Shown here one piece after another: positions 21,956-35,095 of a stretch of DNA of 64,000 nt; within the stretch, counting starts at the first letter, position 1; every line of letters begins with the position of its first letter. The stretch lies in the NCBI GenBank assembly GCA_003254925.1, contig QANZ01037782.1, positions 1 to 64,000 on the forward strand. The letters run 5' to 3'. The position numbers and the translations under genes were made by a program. This DNA is from Chamaecrista fasciculata. Lineage: Eukaryota > Streptophyta > Magnoliopsida > Fabales > Fabaceae. The notes below the pieces were generated by a model. The model was given only the letters and a program-made list of their open reading frames with translations. It searched no databases and had not been told where the DNA came from.

Positions 21956-22741
21956 TAAAAATTAATAGTTACGGCCTTAAAATATTATTTTAGCCAAAAT
22001 TTCTGTCAAATTTTGGACAAAAATATACCTCAGGATCTTTTTTATTAACGGAGCAAGCCACATGCCCTTATTTGTCAATTTTTAAATCACATTACCTTTT
22101 TCTATAAATGAATCAAATTACTCTTCTATTTAATTTACCCAATATTTTAATCTAGCTATCTAAGCTCGGGTGGCGGTTTGGATCTAATATATATATCTGT
22201 GTGTATTTCTTCTAAGTGATTTAAATTATGAATTAGAAAAACCTATAATATACAATGTTATCTATTTTTCTTTGCTTTACGTGCATTACGTTATTCCTTC
22301 TCTCTTCTCGACGTTTGATGTGAATAAATTATAAATACATGTGAAATCAAAATAAAAAAAATTATACAGGATGAACAGACACTTCGGAAAAAGAAAATCA
22401 AAATTCAAGGTATCCTAAAAAAATAAACCAACACCGAAAATCAAAATATGATTCGCTAAAACTAAAGTAAACAACTACGCAAAAAATAGTGGGGTTTCTT
22501 CTATAGTAGACTGTAATCAGCTATCAAAATATACAAAAAGTTATAAAAAATTAAAATAATTAATTTTCTAGTACAGTGAAGCGTATTGACGGACGCGCCA
22601 TCGAACCAAGAAAACAAAGATAATAAAGCCCAAATAATTAAGTAAATTACAAATTCGCATCTCATTGTTGTTACATCCATAAACGGAAAAATATATCTCT
22701 CTCTCACTCTCATTCCCTCTCTACAGTTAGTGTTGTATACA
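21956..22741. other. Upstream region of the FMO gene
   Basis: AT-rich, no ORF. A CT-rich stretch (TCTCTCTCTCACTCTC) lies about 50 bp before the ATG and may be in the 5' leader. Confidence 0.4.
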
Positions 22742-25700
22742 ATGCCGTGCAGTTCCCTCAGCGTCGCCGTCATTGGAGCCGGCTACTCCGGCCTTGCCGC
22801 CGCCCGTGAGCTTCTACGGGAAGGCCATCGGGTTGTTGTATTCGAGAAAAACCACCGGGTCGGAGGCACTTGGCTTTATGACCCGAGAATAGAGTCCGAC
22901 CCGCTTGGAGTTGACCCGAACCGCAAGACTGTCCACAGTAGCACCTACCTGTCCATGCGTACCAATACGCCAAGGTAGGTAATGGGCTTCTTGGACTACC
23001 CGTTTTCTAAACAAGATGGTGGTGACCCGAGAACTTTCCCGGGTCATGAGGAGATGTTATGTTTCTTGGAGCGGTTTGCGGACAAGTTTGGTATCCGAGA
23101 GAAGATCCAATTCAAGACCGAGGTGGTTCGGGTAGAGGGAAAGAAAGACGAGTGGATGGTTGAGTGGAGGACTTGGGGATCCGATTCGTTGACCCGAGAA
23201 GTGTTTGGAGTAGTTGTGGTGTGTTCGGGTCATTATGCACAGCCAAAGTTGGCGGAGCCAAAGATTATAGGAATTGAAAATTGGCAGAGATACCAAATCC
23301 ATAGCCACAACTACCGGGTGCCCGACCCGTTTCGGGGCCAAGTAAGGATTTTTATTTTACATTAGGATTTTTAAAATGACAAATATGTATTAAGCATAAC
23401 CATGAAGGAAATAATGTGTGGTTGTTTGTTTAAAACAAGATCATTTTTGTTTTTATGTCGTAAATCAAAAGATCAAAATATATTGAGGAGAGAAAGTGAT
23501 TAAACTTACACATAATTTAATAAGATTTTTTTAAAATTTTTGAATTTATCTCAAAATTATATCATAATCTTTATATATTAAAAAATATTTTTAAGTTTGT
23601 AATTTTTTATAAATATCAATTATTTAGTCTTTGTACATAAATTTTGAGAAATTAAAGAATCAATATTTATAAAACAAATTATGAACTAAAAAATGTCATT
23701 TCAATATCTAGAGATTAAATTGTAATTTTAAAATGAATTCAAGGTATAAAAAAAAAATCCTCTAAATTAATATCCATTTGTTGTGACTTGTAAGTTGTAA
23801 GAACGTTCATTGCATGTAATAAGCTAGCTAGTTGGCAAAACCTAACATGTCTTTGAAACAAAAAATTAAGAATATTATTACAAAGTAATAAAAAAAAAAC
23901 AAGACTTATGTGAAGTTTTTTTTATATTTTTGTTATAAGGTTCTCCAATAAACATTTGATAGTAGAGAGAGAATATTAAATACATTTTTTGGTATGACTA
24001 ATTATAAAAGAGAGAAAATATAAATCAAACTTGTAATTAGAAAAATTTTGTTGCCAAAAGAAGTGATAAAGAAAACTAACCTCTTATAAATGCCATAATA
24101 GTTAGTTATTTGTTGAGAGAATTCAATAATAATTAAGGACATAAAGATCTAGTGCTTATAAAATTGAACACTACAGGTGGTGGTGATAATTGGATATGGA
24201 CCAAGTGGGTTTGACATCTCAAAAGATATTGCAGCAGTCGCAAAAGAGGTTCATATAGCAACAACAATTAAGCCATCATTCAATAAGAAACTGCAAAACT
24301 TTGACAATATGAGGCATCATACTATGGTATTCATTTCTATTCAATACAATATTTTCTAACCAAAAATGGAAGTGATTTCCTAAAATTCTGTGTATTTCTT
24401 TTTTCTTTTTGAGATAAAATGCGTATATGAAGATGGCTTGGTTGCTTTTGAAGATGGATCCTGTGTTCATGCAGATGCTATAATTCATTGCACTGGGTAT
24501 GTCATCATATTGTGAGAACTAACTCTAACGAACGAAGAATTAATATGTAGATATATTAATATCAACGAATAGTTAGTTACTTAGAAAGGTAAATATTTTA
24601 CTTTTATCTTTATAATTTTTCAGTTTTGTTTAGAAATATTATCTTTTAGCAGCAGTTATTTTTATATAACAACGGTTGAAGCTACTTAGTAGAGCTAGTA
24701 ACCGTTGCTAGATTAGAAAATAGTGCAACATTGTATTTAAGGGCAATATGGCAGTTTTGACATCTAAATAGATAAAAGAAAAATATCTTATAAATATTTT
24801 ATAAAAGTAAATTTTAAAATTAATTATTAATGTTTTGACCATACTTACAGATACAAATACCATATTCCATTTCTTGAAACAAAAGGAGTTGTAAGAGTTG
24901 AAGACAATGGAGTTGGTCCTCTTTACAAGCATGTCTTCCCTCCTTCTTTAGCTCCTTCTCTTTCTTTCATCGGTTTTACCACGTCACAGGTAACTTTCTT
25001 CTCTCTCTCTTTTTTTTTNTGAAGAAATCCTCAAAATCCAAATAGTAGCTAGGTAGTTAATTAGTGGGTTATATATATATATGATATATCTTTTAAATAT
25101 CATTAAATTACAAAAATAAAAAAAATAAAAGGTTTAAGGATAAATGTAATAAAATTCTCAATATGAAACGAAACTAATATATCGTTGAATTTTTCTTTGC
25201 TCTAGACTCTAATAGAAAAAGAAGTACTATATATATAAATTACTTTAACTGAAAATTGAAAACCTAAAAACTAAAGTTGGAATTGATAATTGACAGGGTT
25301 CTGTGACTATAATTGAATTGCAATGCAAGTGGTTAGCAAGAGTGTTATCCGGAAAGTTTGAATTGCCATCGGAAGAGGAAATGATGGACTCTGTTAAAAA
25401 ATACTATCAACAAATGCAACAAAATAATAGTGGCTTCTCCAAAGGTTATAGCAACAACCTTGGTCCATTTGAGGTATGCAAAAATTCGGGTGAAATTTTT
25501 ATATCTTTATTAATTCAACACGAACATATATCTATACTAATATGTGTGTGTCAAAGTGAACTTTGGTGCCTTATCTTTAGAATATGTTACAATCCAGTCT
25601 TTTATCTTCTTTTTTTTTTTTATAATTTTCATCCTACAAGTTTTTCAAAATTTTCACTTATTAGTTCTAACGACTGAATGTGATAATCCTTTTCTCGTTT

Positions 25701-27254
25701 CAAGTTCGGATGCAATGAGATCCAAGTTACATGTTATTTTTTACTAGTCTTTTCTTTGACATCCAATGTCAAATTGGATTTTAAAAGTGGACTACTTATT
25801 TCACAATCAAACTAGACATCAGTTGGTCATATATATATATATATATATATATTGTTTCAAGTCTAATTGTAACAAATTTGGAGCTTTATTACTCGAAAAT
25901 CGTAATGAGTCTTTTTTCTGTCAGTTAAGATTGTCAGCAAATAAAGTCAAATCGACCCCAAATCTGTTATTGTGTGTATATATATATATATATAAATATA
26001 TAATTTTTCACTTTTTTGTTGCATAATCACTTTCAGATCGGATCTAATCTCATTTATTGATAATTTCAACTGAAAAAAAAAATATTTATCAAAAGTAACT
26101 TATAATTTTGAGTTTATCGCTAAATTAATAAAATTTGAGGTGCATTAATTTCAAATCATCTGGAGCCATTTAGTCAAATTTTTTATGAGTTCATGGTTAT
26201 GGTCATCGTTGTTTTGCTTGCAATATTACATAATCAATCTTCCCCAAATTCCTAGCAACGATGCCGATCTTCGTTAGAGACTTGAAATGATTATTTGATC
26301 TCATTTTCAATCTAGAAAAAATTTAACAAAATTGAAACGAGATTCGACCGACTTCGTGAAATAAGAAGTCTAATTGCGGAGTCTAATTTGACCTTGCTTG
26401 CTAACAATCTTAACTGAATAAAGAAAAGACAGTAACAAACAACATGTAGCTTGGATCATGGAGTAAAACTTTTGAGAAACTTGTAGGATCAAGATTTCAA
26501 AAGAAATAAATAAAAAAGATAAAGGGTTGGATCGCAACTTACTCATAAGATAAGTTACCAAAATTACACTTTGACCTATATATATATATATATATAAGTT
26601 GATATATAAATTTGTTTCTGAAAAATACACGACTTAACAACTATGTGAACTATTTTAAAGTACTCTTTAATCCAGGAAGTTGTAGAGATCATGTATTTGA
26701 GTCATTTTTTCCCATACAAATTATTATTCCCTAAAAAAAATAGGTTTAAGGGAATTAATGGTATTGTCTCATCGACTTTCAAGAGCTAAAGTATATATAC
26801 AAATTAAACTTTTGGGGATTGCATTGCAACTTGTGTATCCTTCAAGGCCAAATTGTATATTTACTTCATATTAACTTATTACTTCATTTTTATTAAGCAA
26901 TTTTGGGACCTATGCAGGCAAAAAAAAAAAGAAAAAAAAAACTATTTACAGTTTACATATATATGAGAAACATTTATATATATCATATATATTCTTTATT
27001 TTGAGAAACAAAATAATGAATTTTATTTCATTGAAATTGGTACTAATTAATAATTTGTAACTAAATGGGTTTGGTTTTGGAAGGTTGAGTACGAGAAATG
27101 GCTAATTGAACACAATGGGTTGCCTGCTTTGGAGAAATGGAGGGAGCTTATGCTTAAAGACTGCATCAACAGTTTTCACGAAATGAAACACAATTACAGA
27201 GACCAATGGGATGATGCTTACTGGGATGCTATCATTAGTAAAGAGCATATTTGA
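22742..27254 (+). pseudogene. Flavin-containing monooxygenase (FMO GS-OX-like), one in-frame stop
   Basis: Class B FMOs use FAD and NADPH to oxygenate nitrogen or sulfur, and plant GS-OX-like members act on thioether glucosinolates or unknown substrates in the cytosol. Six exons fit: 22742-23341, 24177-24326, 24414-24496, 24851-24989, 25297-25473 and 27084-27254. All have GT-AG introns and joined phases, giving 440 codons, close to the usual 450-460. The FAD loop GAGYSG is at 12-17, the NADPH loop GYGPSG at 206-211 and CTGY in exons 3-4. Codon 79 is TAG (22976-22978) where relatives have an acidic residue, between TNTPR and VMGFLDYPF. Everything downstream stays open, so the break is recent, polymorphic or a sequencing error. 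The FMO signature FxGxxxHxxxY reads WQRYQIHSHNY, losing its glycine. Intron 5 (1.6 kb) carries a large fold-back repeat. If the stop is an error, this is a working gene. Confidence 0.85.
25552..26576. repeat. Large fold-back element in FMO intron 5
   Basis: The left end GTCAAAGTGAACTTTGGTGC and the right end ACCAAAATTACACTTTGAC are inverted. Inside, ATCTTTAG/ATAAG and GAGATCC/GTAGCTTGGATC blocks are also inverted, and the arms share the TTGACGAGTC / TCTCTCGTTTC-type unit of the elements at 28.4-33.4 kb. (TA)n tracts lie at 25828 and 25980. Confidence 0.65.
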
Positions 27255-27866
27255 TTCTTTTTAAGATTCAATCTAGTGATTATATTTAATCAAATCAAAA
27301 TATTTTGAATTAAAACTAATCGAGTACAAAATTATTTGATGTTCCTTCTACATTTACTATTTCTCTTTTGGAGTAAATGCATATAAATATGAGAAGCAAA
27401 GTTTTTTTTTTTGGATAAGCAACAAGCAAAAAAAAAAATAGATGAAAGCCAAACGAAACTTATAATCATTTAGAAATTTTGAAACCGATACAACATAAGA
27501 AGCATAAAAAGTAAACATTGATGAACTAGAGGCAAATCGGGCACATAGATAAGTCTTATATATACAAAAGAAATTTTGAGGACAAACTGATCCTATAAGA
27601 AATAAATCCTGAGGATGAAAATCATCACAAAATATATTGTCAGCAAGCTTTTACTATCATACTTGCTATTGATCAAAAAAGGAATCACCATCCATGATGT
27701 AGATGCCACTGATTTTCACCTACACTACTAGATAGAAGAGCCCGAAAACATGATCAAAAGATCTAAAAGTCACCGAAAAAAAAGACTTAAAACCAGATCT
27801 TTAAAGAAAGAGACTCTATGATTGCTTTAAACATCCTTAATAGTAGCACTCAAGATTTTTCTCACT
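27255..27866. other. 3' flank of the FMO gene
   Basis: No gene. A poly-T run at 27404-27414 followed by GGATAAGCAACAAGC could be an old minus-strand LINE tail, but no coding remnant supports it. Confidence 0.35.
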
Positions 27867-28043
27867 ATCAAAACTAACCATATACTTTGAGATACAGTTG
27901 ATCCAAAAAAATATTTTGGGGATATAATTGAAATTGATTCCATATTTTAAGGTTATCAAAAGTAACCATATACTTTGGGATACAGTTGATCCAAAAAAAC
28001 ATTTTGAGGGTACAATTGAAATTGACTCCATACTTTAAAGTTA
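27867..28043. repeat. 88-bp tandem duplication
   Basis: Two copies, about 88 bp apart, of a unit containing ACCATATACTTTG, GATACAGTTGATCC and TACAATTGAAATTGA-type sequence, diverged by several substitutions. Confidence 0.75.
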
Positions 28044-28416
28044 TCAAAAGTACTTTTGCCCATAAAAAATAAGTTATAGCTTCAATCCACTTAAGTTTGG
28101 TGGTAATTTTTAATTTTTAGATCTATTATTTATGATTCTCATTATTTGTGAAAATTTTATTTCAATACTAAATTGATTCAGCTCTAAGCATTTATACTAA
28201 AAAGTTTTAGCTTATTTGTCAAATTGATAAAAGAATCTATACATCTACAAGTTTAAAGAATATAACTTTTTTTTTTGTATATACATGAAGTATACAATAG
28301 CAACACAAAAAGTAATAAAATATTTTCATCAAAAGTTTTTATCTTTTAAATAGAATTAGTTACAGTTCATTTTGGTTCTAAATGTTTTAAAATGTTCAAA
28401 AATGGTCCTAAATGTT

Positions 28417-29125
28417 GCCATTGAGTTTCATCTTGGTCCCAAATTATTAAATGTGGTCATATCTCTCTTATTCATGTTTGAATGTGACAATTCCAGAGCT
28501 ATGTGTTACTATTGACAAATACTTTCTCTATCCAGTTGGAGTTGTAAACAAACGAGGTCAAATTAAGTCTCGAAATTGAGCTGCTCATTTCACGGTCAAA
28601 CAAATAAAGTTGGTCATATCTCTCTTATTTTATGTTCGTACGCATGCAACAAATTCAGAGTAACAAGTTATTCTTAATGAGTTCTTTTTCTGTCCAATTA
28701 GAAATGTCAATAAATGAGATCAAATTGGGCTCAAAAGTGGTTTTGGGACCAAAAAGTAAAAAAATAATAATGAAAAATTAGTCCCAAACCCACTTTCATG
28801 GCCAATTTGACATCATTTGCTGACAGACACAACTAAGCAAAAACAAAAAAAAAACATTAAAAGTAACTTGGCTTCAAACTCATTGCATTTGGATTTGAAA
28901 TGAGAGAGATATGACTAACTTCGCTTGTTTGACCTTGAATCGAGCGGCACACTTTCGAGACTCAATTTGATCCTTGTTTATTGATAGTCCCAACTAGATA
29001 GAGAATGTATACTCGTTAAAAGAAACACAGTTCTAGAATCGTCACATCCAATGCAAACTTGAAACAAGATAGATATAATCACAGTTAGTAGTTTGGGACC
29101 AAGGTAAAACTAAATGACAAAAGGG
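28417..29125. repeat. Large fold-back element
   Basis: The left arm TTGGTCCCAAATTATTAAAT...GGTCATATCTCTCTT is answered by the inverted right arm ...ATCACAGTTAGTAGTTTGGGACCAA. Inner blocks with TTATTCTTAATGAG, GGTCAAATTG and TCGCTTGTTTGACC recur in both orientations. No coding capacity. Confidence 0.7.
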
Positions 29126-29615
29126 TGGATTCTGTTTGTATGGATATGTATCACCAAAAGGGTGGGGCTGAGGGAGGATACTTTATATTTATCTAGGCTG
29201 TATTGCAATTGCATTGTTTAAAAATTAAGGTATTTAAATTATTAAAATTTTTTTACTCTAAGTTTATTATTTGGATGGTTTTAGAATTTATGAAATTCTG
29301 TGTCACTATGTATACAAACGTATATTTAATAAATTAATTTTTATATATGTCTCTGCATGTGTATTTCTCTCTCTCTCTCTCTCAATATATATATATAAAT
29401 ACTTTATAATATTTATATATTACTGTGCTTTAATTTGTATATATGTGAATAGTAAAATTGAACAATATAATATATAAAACAAGTATTTTATGATTCTAGT
29501 AAGATTTCAAAATTTTCATAGAATTCCTTGATTAAATTTATATGAATTTTTTAAATGCTTTTTTTCATTATCCAATCAGATAATTTTATGAGAAAGAAAT
29601 GGTCAAATGCTTATG
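29126..29615. other. AT-rich spacer
   Basis: Contains a (CT)n/(TA)n microsatellite at 29368-29398. No gene seen. Confidence 0.4.
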
Positions 29616-30093
29616 AGGTCAATTTTATAATGATCCTTAATGTTTCATTTGTTTCAAATTGATTCTACTTGTTTTTATGACTTTTAACTTTTAATCACAA
29701 ATCTATCTTCAGGGCACGATTTTAACCTCATTTGACTAAGAAAAAAAGAATATCTCAAGAGTAACACATAGTTTCAATTTGAAACGGAGAGATATGAGTG
29801 ACAAACTTCACTCGTTTAATCGTAAAATGAGTGATCCACTTTTGGAATTCAATTTGACCTCGTTTACTGATAACCCCAACTGGAAAGAGAAATAATTCGT
29901 CAAAAGCAACTCATAGCTTTAGACTCGTCGTATTCGAACTTAAAAAGAGAGAGAGATATGATCACATTCAGTAGTTTGAGACCAAAAGTAAAAAATTTTG
30001 AAAGCATGTAGGATCAATATGAAACAAATGAAACATTTAAGACTAATTTAAAATCTATCCCATACTTTTGGGACCAATATGAGTATTTGACCT
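29616..30093. repeat. Fold-back element, AGGTCAA ends
   Basis: Starts AGGTCAATTTTATAATGATCC and ends TGGGACCAATATGAGTATTTGACCT. It shares inner blocks (GAGAGATATGAGTGAC, CGTCAAAAGCAACTCATAGC) with the neighbouring elements. Confidence 0.65.
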
Positions 30094-30137
30094 AAAGAAA
30101 ATTAATTACATTTAAAAACTATTTTCTTCCCCTAATC

Positions 30138-30140
<3 letters not shown>

Positions 30141-30202
<62 letters not shown>

Positions 30203-30212
30203 TATTATTATT
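30141..30212. repeat. (ATT)n microsatellite
   Basis: About 24 uninterrupted ATT/TTA triplets with one C interruption near 30199. Confidence 0.95.
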
Positions 30213-30253
30213 TTAAAATTCTTAATTTTTTAATTTCTTTTCAAAAAGAAAGG

Positions 30254-30780
30254 TCAAAATTTCAAATCGATCCCAAATATATGCGGTAGATTTCAAACTA
30301 GTCCAAAATGTTTCATTGTTTTCAAATTGGTATTATATGTTTCTATAATTTCTCAAATTAATCCCAAACCTACTTCTAAGACGCAATTTGACCTCATTTG
30401 CTTATGGTTTCAACTAGTAAAAAAAACTCTTCAAAAGTTAATACATAGTTTTGAACTCATTGTATTCGGACATGAAATGAGAGAGATATGGTCAACTTCA
30501 CTTATTTGACAATGAAAGGAGAGACCCACTTTCGGGACTCGATTTGACCTCATTTGTTTACGGTCTCAATCAACTGAATAGAGAAAATACTCGACAAAAG
30601 CAATCCGTAACTTTGAATTCATCACATTTTCACTTGAAACTAGAGAGCTATGACCAAAATTCATTAGTTTGGGACTAATTTCAGAAATTATAGAAACATG
30701 TAAGACTAATCTGAAAAAATGAAACATTTAGAACCAATTTGAAATCTACGCCTTATATTTGGGACCAATTTGAGGTTTTC
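30254..30780. repeat. Fold-back element, GGTCAAA ends
   Basis: The left end GGTCAAAATTTCAAATCGATC pairs with the right end GGGACCAATTTGAGGTTTTC. The inner 'GAGAGATATGGTCAACTTCA' and 'TTGACCTCATTTG' units match the elements at 28.4, 29.6 and 32.6 kb. Confidence 0.65.
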
Positions 30781-32329
30781 ACAGAAAAAAAAAATTAACG
30801 CATTTTTAATTGCATATTTAAAAATAAACTAACAACCCAATCTATCACATTAAATAAAAATTATTAATAAGAAACTAAAATTTTATTTAATACAAAACAA
30901 AATGACTTAAATGATTATAGGTTTTTTGAAATTATTAATTTAATTATTATTAAATGATGATATCAATACATTTAATATATAGTTTTGTTCCTTGTAATGG
31001 TTTTTTTTTTAAAGTAAGATGTTAAAAGATATTTTGAGAAAATGTTGATTTTTTTTTTTGTGTTTTGGATCATCAAGTTCACAATTAATTTCACCTTTTT
31101 TTTTTCTTAATTTAAAAAAATCAACTACAAATCTTCTAAATCTTAATAAAATAATTTATTTAATATAAAATGATAACTTGGAAATACTATTTAAGAATGA
31201 TAAAAATCAACTTTTAAAATAAGATTAATTACCCTACCAACTCTTATCTTATCTGTTTTCACCATATTAAATTATTAATAATGCAAATAAAAGAGTTTTT
31301 AATTGAAAATTTCACATGTGAGATTAAATTCTTACAATAATTTAATATCAAAATATTAAAATTGATTTGAAGTTACTAAGTTAGTATTTTCGGTCAAATA
31401 AATTAAAAGTTTAAAATATATATTTTAAAAAAAGGAATTCAAGTGAAATAAATTTAATTTCAGGAGTAAATTTAAAATTTTATTTAAAATTAGAAGATCA
31501 AAAGTGTCTGTTTACTTTTAGAGAAATATTCTTAGAAAACATTTCATCTCAATTCTATGCATATTTAAATCTTCGTCATATCTTTAATTTTCAATAAAAA
31601 TAAAAACCAACAAAAATGATAAAAGCAAATGCATTAAAAAAATATTTTTATTTTGTATTTTGACCAGTCTCGATCTTTGCTAACTTTTATATGTTAACCA
31701 AATTATTAATGTTATCTTGTGTGGGTAAATGGTAATCTTTGCTTATTGAATACTATAGGATTGAATCGCCGTACCATGTACGTGGATATATATTGCTTTT
31801 TCTGAATTACAGTGATCGATACATGAGAAGCATATACCATACTATCGATCGTAGTGTCATTTGAGAAAAATAAACATTTCATAGAACAATATTATTTTGT
31901 CTTTTTAGTCATCTCGAAATTTAGAAGAAAAAACAAGCAAATCATGTGATATTTAAACTTTCAAAGTTCTAACTATCATAAGTACTGTAACTTAAAAAAG
32001 TTAATATCTATACAAGACAACATCGATCGACAGCAATAGAGTACAAGCAAGAGAGTTGGAATCCAAGCTTACACAATCTGGATTTGGATGCGGTGATTCA
32101 TAAAGTATGCGAGGCTTAGACAGACATTAAAAATAAAATTTTATATAATAATAATTAAATGTACAAAAATCTTTTCTTTTTATGTTTTATATTTCTCTCA
32201 AATTTTAACAAAAAGTAATACTCACAGTAATATTTTTTCAAAAAAAAAAAACTGACCAAGAAGTCACATGAAAAAAAAAGTTTGAAATTCAGNCCCGAAA
32301 CCAGGCATGACGAGCAAGCTAGCGAGATG
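30781..32329. other. AT-rich intergenic stretch
   Basis: No ORF with motifs and no definable repeat ends. Only homopolymer and AT-rich sequence is seen. Confidence 0.45.
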
Positions 32330-32490
32330 AAGAGCAAACAAGTTTGTCTTCCAACAGCGCAGCCTTAACCTTAACCGGAAAGGAAGTAAACCAATTTAAA
32401 GAGATGTGAGAAGACAACGCCAACTTAGCTGCAACATGCGCCACCTTGTTTGCTGTTCTTCTCGCCCACATGTTGCAATTTAGCCCATTT
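32330..32490 (-). mobile_element. LINE RNase H C-terminal remnant
   Basis: The minus-strand frame reads RRTANKVAHVAAKLALSSH, the pattern of the C-terminal helix of plant LINE RNase H domains (REANxVAHxLAK). Surroundings are decayed. Confidence 0.5.
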
Positions 32491-32593
32491 TTTTTTTATA
32501 TTTTTGCAAAAAGATTCATAGTTAATTTCACCCTCATTTTCGTCTCTCTTCCTCTGTTAACGCTGATGTGACACATGCAAATATGGTGTGTTG

Positions 32594-33445
32594 AAGGCTA
32601 GAGTACAATTCTTATCCTTTATCTTTAGGGTAAGTTGTGATTTTCATCTTATATCTTTCTCTTTTTTTTTTTTTTACAATTTTGGTCTTATATATTTCTC
32701 CAAAGTTTCACTCATTGATTCCAAAACAACTAAATATATTTGGTCATATTTCTCTCGTTTTAAGCTCGATTGGGACGAGTTTTGAGTCACAGGTTATTCT
32801 TAACGAGTCAATTTTTTGTCCAGTTAGAGCTTTCAATAAATAAGGTCAAATTGAGTTCCAAAAGTGGGCTGCTCGTTCCACAGTAAAAAAGCATAGTTAA
32901 TCATACCTCTCTCGTTTCAAGTTTAATTGCTACAAGTTTGGAACTAAGTGTTACTTTTGACGAGTCCTTTTTTCTCTCTAGTTGAGATCGTTAGCAAATC
33001 AGGTCAAATCTAGTTTGAAAATGGTTTTGGAACCAAAAAGTGAACACTTATGGAAAACCAATTTTGGGTCCAATTTGACCTCATTTGTTAACGGTCCCAA
33101 CTTAGTAGAAAAATGACTCGTCAAAAGTAACATATAACTTTGAGCTCGATGCAATCAAACTTGAAATGAGATAAATATGAATAACTTCGCTCGTTCGACT
33201 ATGAAATAACTGGCGACCCACTTTCGTAGCCCAATTTGACCTTATTTGTTGAGGCCCCATCTAGACAAAGAAATTATTCGTCAAGAATAACTCATGTCTT
33301 TGAACTCGTCACAACCAGACTTAAAACAAGAAAGATATTGTCACATTCATTTGTTGGGATCAATGAGTGAAACTTTTAAGAAAGATATAAGACCAAAATC
33401 ACAACTTACCCCAAAGATAAAGGATCAAAATTGCACTTTAGCCTT
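32594..33445. repeat. 852-bp fold-back element with long inverted ends
   Basis: The left end AAGGCTAGAGTACAATTC and the right end AATTGCACTTTAGCCTT are inverted, and similarity extends about 68 bp inward (ATCCTTTATCTTTAGGGTAA versus its complement). Inner blocks with GGTCATATTTCTCTCG, ACGAGTC and GGTCAAATTGAG are arranged as inverted pairs. No target duplication or ORF. Confidence 0.75.
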
Positions 33446-34590
33446 CGTAAAAAAACCACATCAGAACGTACATCATCGTTAACAAAGGAAGAGGGACAAA
33501 AAATGGGGGTGGGACTAACGGTAGAACATTTTGCAAAGATGTTGAACCAAAATATGACAAAAAAACAAGATAATGGGTTGATTTGTAACCTAACTAAAAA
33601 ATAAGAGACCTAACTTGCATCTTGGCCTATAAAAGAATAATGTATAAATATATATTATTACATTAAAAAATAAAATATAAATTCAACTTTTCTTATTAGT
33701 AAGATAGATTTAAATCTCATTTTTTACCAAAAAGGAAAAAAAAAATACAATCAATGGAAGTTAAATTTAACAAAATATATATATACTAATATACTAGAAA
33801 GTAGGAAATTCAAGTTTAAAAATCTTTTTAGAGATGTGGTCATATTTGGTTCTCTAGAATGTCTCAATGAAAGAGAAATATGTACTATTTAATCCCTCAA
33901 TTTTTAACATTATAACAATTTAGTCCTTATATATTGGAAATACACTATTGAGTTGTCTTCGAATAGTTACAACTTACAAACATAAACTATTTAGTCTTTG
34001 GAGCTTTTTTTGTTATTTCAATTGATAATGTGGTCGTTAAATGTACATCTAACATCACTAAATGCCACGTACTAATGTCATACATACAAAATGTCTGAAG
34101 AATTATTGACCACAATAAGTCTCAATTTCAGGCTCTGTCACTTCCCCTAATTTTTATTGTCGCGGTAACTATGGTTCAAGAACACTACTACAACTAAGGT
34201 TCATTTTTTTCCCCTCTTCTTTCCCCAAATATGAGTTGCAAATATATGTGGAAAGAATTAATACAATGAATCTAAGTCTCAATCTTCATGTTAGTTACTC
34301 TTTCCGGTTCACAATATCTGTTGTAATTTGATGGGTGCATACAGACAAAGAAAATAATTAGTTCACCTTAAACTTATAAAAATATAAGATAAAAAGACTA
34401 TATTACCCTTATTCATTCTTTCCTATTTTCAAAGAATATTTACTATATCATCCTTATTTATTTTTTTTCTATTTATTATTAAGAGATGATAGGTAGGGAT
34501 AAAATTGTAAAAAGATAATTAATGTTTTCTCGATTTTGTAAAATATCATATATTTTGAAATATAGAAATTTCCAAAACTATGACAGGTAT
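33446..34590. other. Intergenic, repeat fragments only
   Basis: 33555-33632 resembles one end of a fold-back element (GTAACCTAACTAAAAAATAAG...CTTGGCCTA). The rest is AT-rich and shows no gene. Confidence 0.4.
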
Positions 34591-35095
34591 TGTTGGATTT
34601 TGTGGGATAAATATCCGCCCATGTGCGAATCTAATTGGGTTATGGGTTGACTCATTGGAATGTGAGCTATTTTAATTAAGTCCCACATTGGATAGTTAGT
34701 AAATGGGAGCTCTCTCATTCTCCTATAAATAGGAGTATTTCCCTATCATTCAAGTTGCTAGATAGTCCATGAGTTGGAAAGGGGACTCTCATATTAAGAG
34801 AACTCATATATAGTTATATTTTCTTCTCTCTCTTAGAGTTGTTCTTCCGCGATCAGTCGTGGAAACATGACTCTACATTTAGTAGGTAGAGTCTCACCGT
34901 TTGGTGGAGTTCGTGATGAGGAGATCAACGTTTGGAGATCAATCTTGGTGGAGGAGAGTCGCTAGCGAGATCTAAAATATTAGCGATGGCGTCCAAGTTA
35001 GTAAGTTCCGCAATATGTTTTTAATACTTGCTTGGATTTATAATTATGATTCGAGTTTCGATTCTTAGGGATCCGAAATACTACGGAAGGGAGTA
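34591..35095 (+). repeat. Possible LTR or TRIM-like sequence
   Basis: Starts TGTTGGATTTTGTGGG and holds AGTCCCACATTGGATAG, a TATA-like CCTATAAATAGGAG and a CT-rich leader, an order typical of plant LTRs on the plus strand. The 3' boundary and target duplication were not found. Confidence 0.45.

Noticed and set aside
22975..23060. A small intron in FMO exon 1 that would remove the TAG
   Set aside because: The sequence after the donor-like GTAGGT is conserved FMO coding sequence (VMGFLDYPF...), and any intron removing only the stop would be too short.
34591..35095. Complete solo LTR
   Set aside because: The start and promoter-like parts look right, but I could not find a matching 3' end or a 5-bp target duplication, so it is listed only as possible.
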